This document shows, one piece after another, positions 59,359-64,000 of a stretch of DNA of 64,000 nucleotides. How positions within the stretch are numbered: the stretch's first letter is position 1; every line of letters begins with the position of its first letter. This DNA comes from Dokdonella sp. (GTDB lineage: Bacteria > Pseudomonadota > Gammaproteobacteria > Xanthomonadales > Rhodanobacteraceae). The notes beneath the pieces are model-generated. The model was given only the letters and a program-made list of their open reading frames with translations. It made no database searches and was not told the DNA's origin. The stretch lies in the NCBI GenBank assembly GCA_024707225.1, contig JANQAE010000004.1:620001-684000 (forward strand), given 5' to 3'. The translations under genes were made by a program, and so were the position numbers.

Positions 59359-62300
59359 ATGAACAACCTTCAGTACAAGGCACCGGCGTTGCGCCCGTGC
59401 ACGGGCCGCGCGGCGCGATGGCTGGCGCTATTCACGCTCGCCGCCGGCAGCGCCGGCGCGGCGACGATCGACGCTGGCCTGGCCGCACGGCTGGACCGCG
59501 ACGGCAGCGCCGATTTCTTCGTCATGCTGGCCGAGCCGGCCGACCTCTCGGCCGCCGCACGGCAGACCGGCAAGGCCGCCAAAGGACGCGCCGTGCTCGA
59601 TGCGCTGCAGCGGCACGCCGACGCGAGCCAGCACGCGCTGCGCGCGCAGCTCTCGGCCGCCGGCGTCGAGCACCGGCCGTTCCACGTCGCCAACGCGATC
59701 TACGTCGCGCGCGGCGATCGCGCGCTGGCCGAGCGGCTGGCCGCCAGCGCCGAAGTGGCCACGCTGCTGCCGAACGTCACGATGCAGCTGGACGTGCCGC
59801 CGCGCGAGGCGGCCGATGCCGCCGAGGCGCCGCGCGGCGTCGCCTCGAGTCTCGCGTTCGTGCGCGCCGACCAGGCCTGGGCGCTCGGCGTCGAGGGCGA
59901 CGGCATCGTGATCGGTGGCATCGACACCGGCCTGGACTGGCAGCATCCGGCGATCCTTCATCAGTACCGCGGCTGGAACGGCGTCAGTGCCGATCACGCG
60001 CACCACTGGTGGGACGCGACCGGTGCCTATCCGGCCGCGCCCGGCGACGGCCACGGTCACGGCACGCATACCACCGGCACGCTGGTCGGCGACGACGGGC
60101 GCGGCGACCGCATCGGCGTCGCGCCGCGGGCACGCACGATCCATTGCAAGGGCATGAGCGACGCCGGCACCGGCAGCGATCTGACGTTCCTGACCTGTTT
60201 CGAGTTCATGCTGGCGCCGTGGAACCTCGCCGGCACCGATCCGCGGCCGGACCTCGCGCCGGACGTCCTCAACAATTCCTGGGGCTATCCGACCGGCAAC
60301 CAGCCGCTGTTCCGGCAGGCCGTCAGCGCCTTGCGCGCAGCCGGCGTCCTGGTCGAGGTCTCGGCCGGCAACGAAGGTCCCAACTGCGGCACGCTCGGAT
60401 CGCCGGGCGACTATCCGGACGTGCTGACGACCGGCTCGGTCGGTCTCGGCGCCGGCCTGCCGGGCCTGCTGACGCGCGGCAGCAGCCGCGGTCCGTCGGC
60501 GCTGGCCGCCGGCGTCTACCGACCCGGCGTGATGGCGCCCGGCGAGGCGATCCGTTCGGCGATTCCGGGCGGCAGCTATGCGCGCTGGAGCGGCACCAGC
60601 ATGGCCGGCCCGCACGTCAGCGCCGCGGCCGGCCTGATGTGGCAGGCGCAGCCGGCGCTGCGCGGCGACGTCGCGCGGACCGAGCAGCTGATCTACGCGA
60701 CCGCGGTGCCGCTGACCGGCCAGACCGGCTCGGGCTGCGGCGGCGATTACACGACCGGTCCGAACCACGACTGGGGCCACGGCACGCTCGACGCAGCGGC
60801 CGCGGTGCAGGCCGCGATCGCGATCGGCGGCCCGACCGGCACGCTGCAGGGCACGGTGCGCGATGCCGCCTCGGGCGCGCCGCTGGCGCAGGCCGCGATC
60901 GCACTCGGCCCGTTCGTCGTGCGCACCGACGATGCGGGCGCCTACCGGCTGACGCCCAATGCCGGCGTCTACGCGGCCACGGCGACACGCGCCGGCTATG
61001 CGGCGCAGACCGTCGACGACGCGAACGTGGCGGCCGATGCGACGACGACGCTCGACTTCGCGCTCGACGGCGCGCAGCTCAGCGCGAGTGCCCCGGCGTT
61101 CGACGCGACCGTCGCACCGGGCACGATCGCGAGGCGCTCGCTGACGCTGACCAATACCGGCCCGGCGCCGGCCGAGTTCGCGATCCGCATCGGCGGCCAC
61201 GACGCGCCGCGCGCGGCCGGCGTGTCGATCCCGCGCTACACCGGCACGCTCGCGCCGTCGGCCGAGGCCACTTCGACCGCCGCGCCGCCGCCCGGCACAC
61301 GCCGCTCCGGCGACCTCACCGAAGCGCGCTTGGACTGGCCGCCGACCGGCGCGCGCGCGATCGGATTGAACATCTACCCGCAGCAGCGCCTGGTCGAGAT
61401 TCCCGACGTCGATCGGCCCGGCCAGTGGCACGTGCTGGCCGACCTCGCCGGCGCGCCGTACGCGGGCGACTTCCGCGGCCGCGACTTCTCGCGCCTGTAC
61501 ACGCTGGACTACAGCGACAACGCGCTGCGCACGATCGACGTCGCGACCGGCGCGCGCACGACGATCGGCTTCGCGACGCCGCTCGGCAACTGGACCGGCC
61601 TGTCGAGCACGCCGGACGGGCGGCTCTACGCGGTATCGACCGGCACCGGCGCGCACGGCTTCGAATCGACGCTGTACACGATCGACCCGCTGACCGCCGC
61701 GACGACGCGTATCGGCAGCACGCGCACCGCCTCGGCCATCATCGACATCGCATTCGCGCCGGACGGCACGCTGTACGCCCTCGACATCGCCAGCGATGCG
61801 CTGTACACGCTCGATCCGGCGACCGCCGAGGCGACCCGTGTCGGCGCGCTCGGCGTCGACGCCAACTTCTCGCAGGGCATCGCGTTCCATCACGCCAGCG
61901 GCGTGCTGTACTGGGCCGCCTACGTCGGCGGCGGCGGCCAGCTGCGCGTGATCGACACGACGACCGGCGCCAGCGCGCCGATCGGCGCGTTCCCCGACGA
62001 CGTGCTGGTCGGCGTGCTCGCGTTCGAGAACGACGGCGCCGGTCCGTGGATATCGGCGCATCCGCCGCGCGGCCAGGTGCCGGCCGGCGGCAGCACCACG
62101 GTCGAGCTGCGCTTCGACGCGCGTCTGGTCGATCCGCCCGGGCCGTATACGGCCATGCTCGAGGTCGGCGGTGCCTTCGCCGGGGGACCGGCGCCGCTGC
62201 CGCTGACGATGCGGATCGGCTGCGAGGACTGCGGCCACGTCGGTGGCCAGGTGACCGATGCGCGCCAGGGTTTCGCGGTGGACGCATCGGTCCGGCTCGA

Positions 62301-64000
62301 CGACGGCCTGAACGTGTTCGAGAGCACCGGCAGCGCATTCGCGATCGATCTGCCGGCCGGCAGCTACATCGCGACCGTCGCCGCGCCGGGCTATTTCACG
62401 CAGACGCGCACGATCGCGGTCGGCGGCGGCGGCTCGGTCGTCGCCGACTTCGCGCTGCTGCGCGAGGAGGCCCTGCTCGCCTACGCCCCCGCCGAGGTCG
62501 TGCACGCGCTCGACCTCGGCGAGCAGGGCGAGGCGATCGTCGAGCTCCGCAATGTCGGCACGATACCGCTGCATGTGCGGGCGCGCGTCGGCGCGCTCGA
62601 CGGACCGCGCCGCATACCGCGCACGCAGCCGGTCGACACCGCCACGTTCAGCGCAGCGGCCGCCCCTGGCCCGGCGTCGCTGCGCGGTGCCGGCGCACCG
62701 GCCGCGACCGCCGGCGGCTGGCTCGCCGCGACGGCGCTGCCGGCCGGCCTCGCGCGCTACGGCCATGCGCAATGTCCGGGCGATCCGGATCGCTACTACG
62801 TCGTCGGCGGCCTGCAGAACGGCGAGTACAGCCGCGCCGTACGCCGCTACGACGCGGCCACCGACGCCTGGACCACGCTGGCGCCATTGCCGGCGCAGGT
62901 CGGCGGCGGCGAAGGCATCGCGGTGACCTGTCACGACGGCTATCTGTACGCGGCCGGCGGCGACGGCACGAACCGGTTCCTGATCTACGACATCGCCGCC
63001 GATGCCTGGAGCGCCGGTCCCGCCCTGCCGCGCGGCCTGTGGGGCGCGGCGATCGGCGCCTACGACGGCCGTGTCCATGTCGCCGGCGGCGCGCCGGGCT
63101 TCGCATTCGGCGAGGTCAGCCGCGCGGTCGAGGTCTTCGACATCGCATCGGGCAGCTGGAGCAGCGGCACGCCGATGCCGGTCGGCACGGCCGCGGCCGG
63201 ATACGTGCAGGTCGGCCGCCATCTCTACGTCGTCGGCGGCTGGGGCGTCGGCTCACCGGCGGCCAACATCGACCGCACGCAGCGCTACGACCTCGTGACC
63301 GGCACCTGGGAGACCGGCCCGGCGTTCGTGTCGGCACGCGCCGACTTCGCGCTGGCCGCGACCGCGACGCGGCTCTACGCGATCGGCGGCGACGGCAGCG
63401 GCGGCGACCTGTACGAACCGAGCGGCCGCGTCGAGTCGCTCGATCACCTCGCCTGGCCGATCGCCGAATGGCACGATCTGGGCACGCCGCTGAGTCCGCT
63501 GACCGCATTCGGCGGCGGCTATTGCACGCAGGCCTTGAGCGGCGGCGAGGTCTGGGCGGTCGGCGGCGTCGATGCCGGCCTGGCGTTCTTGAATGCCAAC
63601 CGCTACCGGCCGGCCGAGGCCTGCTACGCTGAGACGCCGTGGCTGCGCGTCGACGACCGCGAACACGTGCTCGGCGCCGGCGAGTCGATGCCGCTGGCGC
63701 TCGCGTTCGACGCGCGCCACTTGCAGCGCCCCGGCACCTATACCGCCGAGCTGCGCTTCAGCGGCAACTCGGCCGAGCCGGTGGCACCGCTGCCGGTGAC
63801 GCTGCTGCTGGCCTGTCCGGACTGCGGCCGCCTCAGCGGCGCGATCCGCGACGCCGAGAGCGGCGGACCGGTCGTCGCGAGCATCCGCGCGACGCCGGCC
63901 GGCGGCAGCGCGACCGCGGTCACCGGCAGCGATTACGCGCTCGACCTGCCGGCCGGTGCCTATACGCTCGACGTCGCGGCACCCGGCTATGTCGATGCGT
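59359..64000 (+). CDS. Giant secreted subtilisin-like (S8) protease with kelch and carboxypeptidase-regulatory modules, 3' end outside window
   Basis: Open from ATG 59359 to the window edge, 1547 codons, no frameshift; absent from the ORF track because it lacks a stop. Signal peptide to about 34 (WLALFTLAAGSAGA), an I9-like propeptide (about 45-150), then the S8 domain: Asp in GGIDTGLDWQHP (about 192), His in GHGHGTHTTG (about 234), oxyanion Asn in VLNNSWG, Ser in SGTSMAGPH (about 414). C-terminal mosaic: carboxypeptidase-regulatory-like domain (about 495-570), Ig-like strands, a propeller-like YTLDPATAEAT block, a second regulatory domain starting CEDCGHVGGQVTDA, kelch repeats (about 1130-1410), and a third module starting CPDCGRLSGAIRDA. 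The last two modules are duplicates. Extracellular; substrate unknown. Confidence 0.93.
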   Translation, partial: MNNLQYKAPALRPCTGRAARWLALFTLAAGSAGAATIDAGLAARLDRDGSADFFVMLAEPADLSAAARQTGKAAKGRAVLDALQRHADASQHALRAQLSAAGVEHRPFHVANAIYVARGDRALAERLAASAEVATLLPNVTMQLDVPPREAADAAEAPRGVASSLAFVRADQAWALGVEGDGIVIGGIDTGLDWQHPAILHQYRGWNGVSADHAHHWWDATGAYPAAPGDGHGHGTHTTGTLVGDDGRGDRIGVAPRARTIHCKGMSDAGTGSDLTFLTCFEFMLAPWNLAGTDPRPDLAPDVLNNSWGYPTGNQPLFRQAVSALRAAGVLVEVSAGNEGPNCGTLGSPGDYPDVLTTGSVGLGAGLPGLLTRGSSRGPSALAAGVYRPGVMAPGEAIRSAIPGGSYARWSGTSMAGPHVSAAAGLMWQAQPALRGDVARTEQLIYATAVPLTGQTGSGCGGDYTTGPNHDWGHGTLDAAAAVQAAIAIGGPTGTLQGTVRDAASGAPLAQAAIALGPFVVRTDDAGAYRLTPNAGVYAATATRAGYAAQTVDDANVAADATTTLDFALDGAQLSASAPAFDATVAPGTIARRSLTLTNTGPAPAEFAIRIGGHDAPRAAGVSIPRYTGTLAPSAEATSTAAPPPGTRRSGDLTEARLDWPPTGARAIGLNIYPQQRLVEIPDVDRPGQWHVLADLAGAPYAGDFRGRDFSRLYTLDYSDNALRTIDVATGARTTIGFATPLGNWTGLSSTPDGRLYAVSTGTGAHGFESTLYTIDPLTAATTRIGSTRTASAIIDIAFAPDGTLYALDIASDALYTLDPATAEATRVGALGVDANFSQGIAFHHASGVLYWAAYVGGGGQLRVIDTTTGASAPIGAFPDDVLVGVLAFENDGAGPWISAHPPRGQVPAGGSTTVELRFDARLVDPPGPYTAMLEVGGAFAGGPAPLPLTMRIGCEDCGHVGGQVTDARQGFAVDASVRLDDGLNVFESTGSAFAIDLPAGSYIATVAAPGYFTQTRTIAVGGGGSVVADFALLREEALLAYAPAEVVHALDLGEQGEAIVELRNVGTIPLHVRARVGALDGPRRIPRTQPVDTATFSAAAAPGPASLRGAGAPAATAGGWLAATALPAGLARYGHAQCPGDPDRYYVVGGLQNGEYSRAVRRYDAATDAWTTLAPLPAQVGGGEGIAVTCHDGYLYAAGGDGTNRFLIYDIAADAWSAGPALPRGLWGAAIGAYDGRVHVAGGAPGFAFGEVSRAVEVFDIASGSWSSGTPMPVGTAAAGYVQVGRHLYVVGGWGVGSPAANIDRTQRYDLVTGTWETGPAFVSARADFALAATATRLYAIGGDGSGGDLYEPSGRVESLDHLAWPIAEWHDLGTPLSPLTAFGGGYCTQALSGGEVWAVGGVDAGLAFLNANRYRPAEACYAETPWLRVDDREHVLGAGESMPLALAFDARHLQRPGTYTAELRFSGNSAEPVAPLPVTLLLACPDCGRLSGAIRDAESGGPVVASIRATPAGGSATAVTGSDYALDLPAGAYTLDVAAPGYVDA

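Overview
The window is very GC-rich DNA (roughly 70% by eye) with single-species codon use over most of its length. Gene content points to a gammaproteobacterium of the order Lysobacterales (Xanthomonadales), probably close to the Dokdonella/Tahibacter/Rudaea group. The indicators are ADOP-type ABC permeases, CadC-like winged-helix/TPR proteins, ECF sigma factor plus Ser/Thr kinase-TPR pairs, an IPTL-CTERM-like DUF11 protein, and many secreted beta-helix or kelch proteins ending in a short acidic-aromatic tail such as LFADDFE. This placement is inference; there is no rRNA or marker gene here.

Layout. 1-5.2 kb (minus): a MacB-like efflux operon with a membrane-fusion protein, an ABC ATPase and two ADOP permeases, the last cut by the window edge. 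5.5-15.2 kb: two secreted HExxH proteins, a DUF2461 protein, a CadC-like TPR regulator, a secreted kelch protein and a TPR lipoprotein. 15.2-17 kb: gene-poor DNA with a cluster of TAGGAAAT palindromes and a SymE-like toxin gene. 17-23 kb: ECF sigma factor, kinase-TPR, a beta-helix protein and a small secreted protein. 23.4-32.2 kb (minus): DUF72 protein, MHS-type transporter, a giant DUF11-repeat protein, an SdpI-like membrane protein and a DUF3309 peptide. 32.4-34.9 kb: EF-hand protein, CSLREA beta-helix protein, metallothionein. 35-40.3 kb: a lower-GC islet with a GH27 alpha-galactosidase, a nucleotidyltransferase and a dCTP-deaminase-fold protein with membrane helices. 40.5-43.5 kb: another beta-helix protein, an unknown small gene and a second metallothionein. 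44-49.5 kb (minus): a GntR-ABC-S9 peptidase operon. 49.6-59 kb: TAT-exported epimerase-like protein, second kinase-TPR, glycine-rich autotransporter-like protein, second ECF sigma factor and a second CadC-like TPR regulator. 59.4 kb to the end: a very large subtilisin-like protease with kelch and carboxypeptidase-regulatory modules, cut by the window edge.

How it fits together. The recurring theme is envelope and extracellular biology: large secreted scaffold-like proteins and proteases sitting beside envelope-type regulators (sigma/kinase pairs and CadC-like TPR proteins). Several of the secreted proteins have unrelated folds but share the C-terminal tail (I/L)(F/H)xD(G/D)FE, which I regard as the most interesting undescribed feature here.

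Quality warning. About eleven single-base frameshifts interrupt otherwise intact genes. Most are one base missing from what should read CGGCCG, or one base too many in a homopolymer. I read these mainly as assembly or base-calling errors; gene spans below are given across them. Most other long ORFs in the supplied track are antisense or out-of-frame shadows caused by the scarcity of stop codons in GC-rich DNA.
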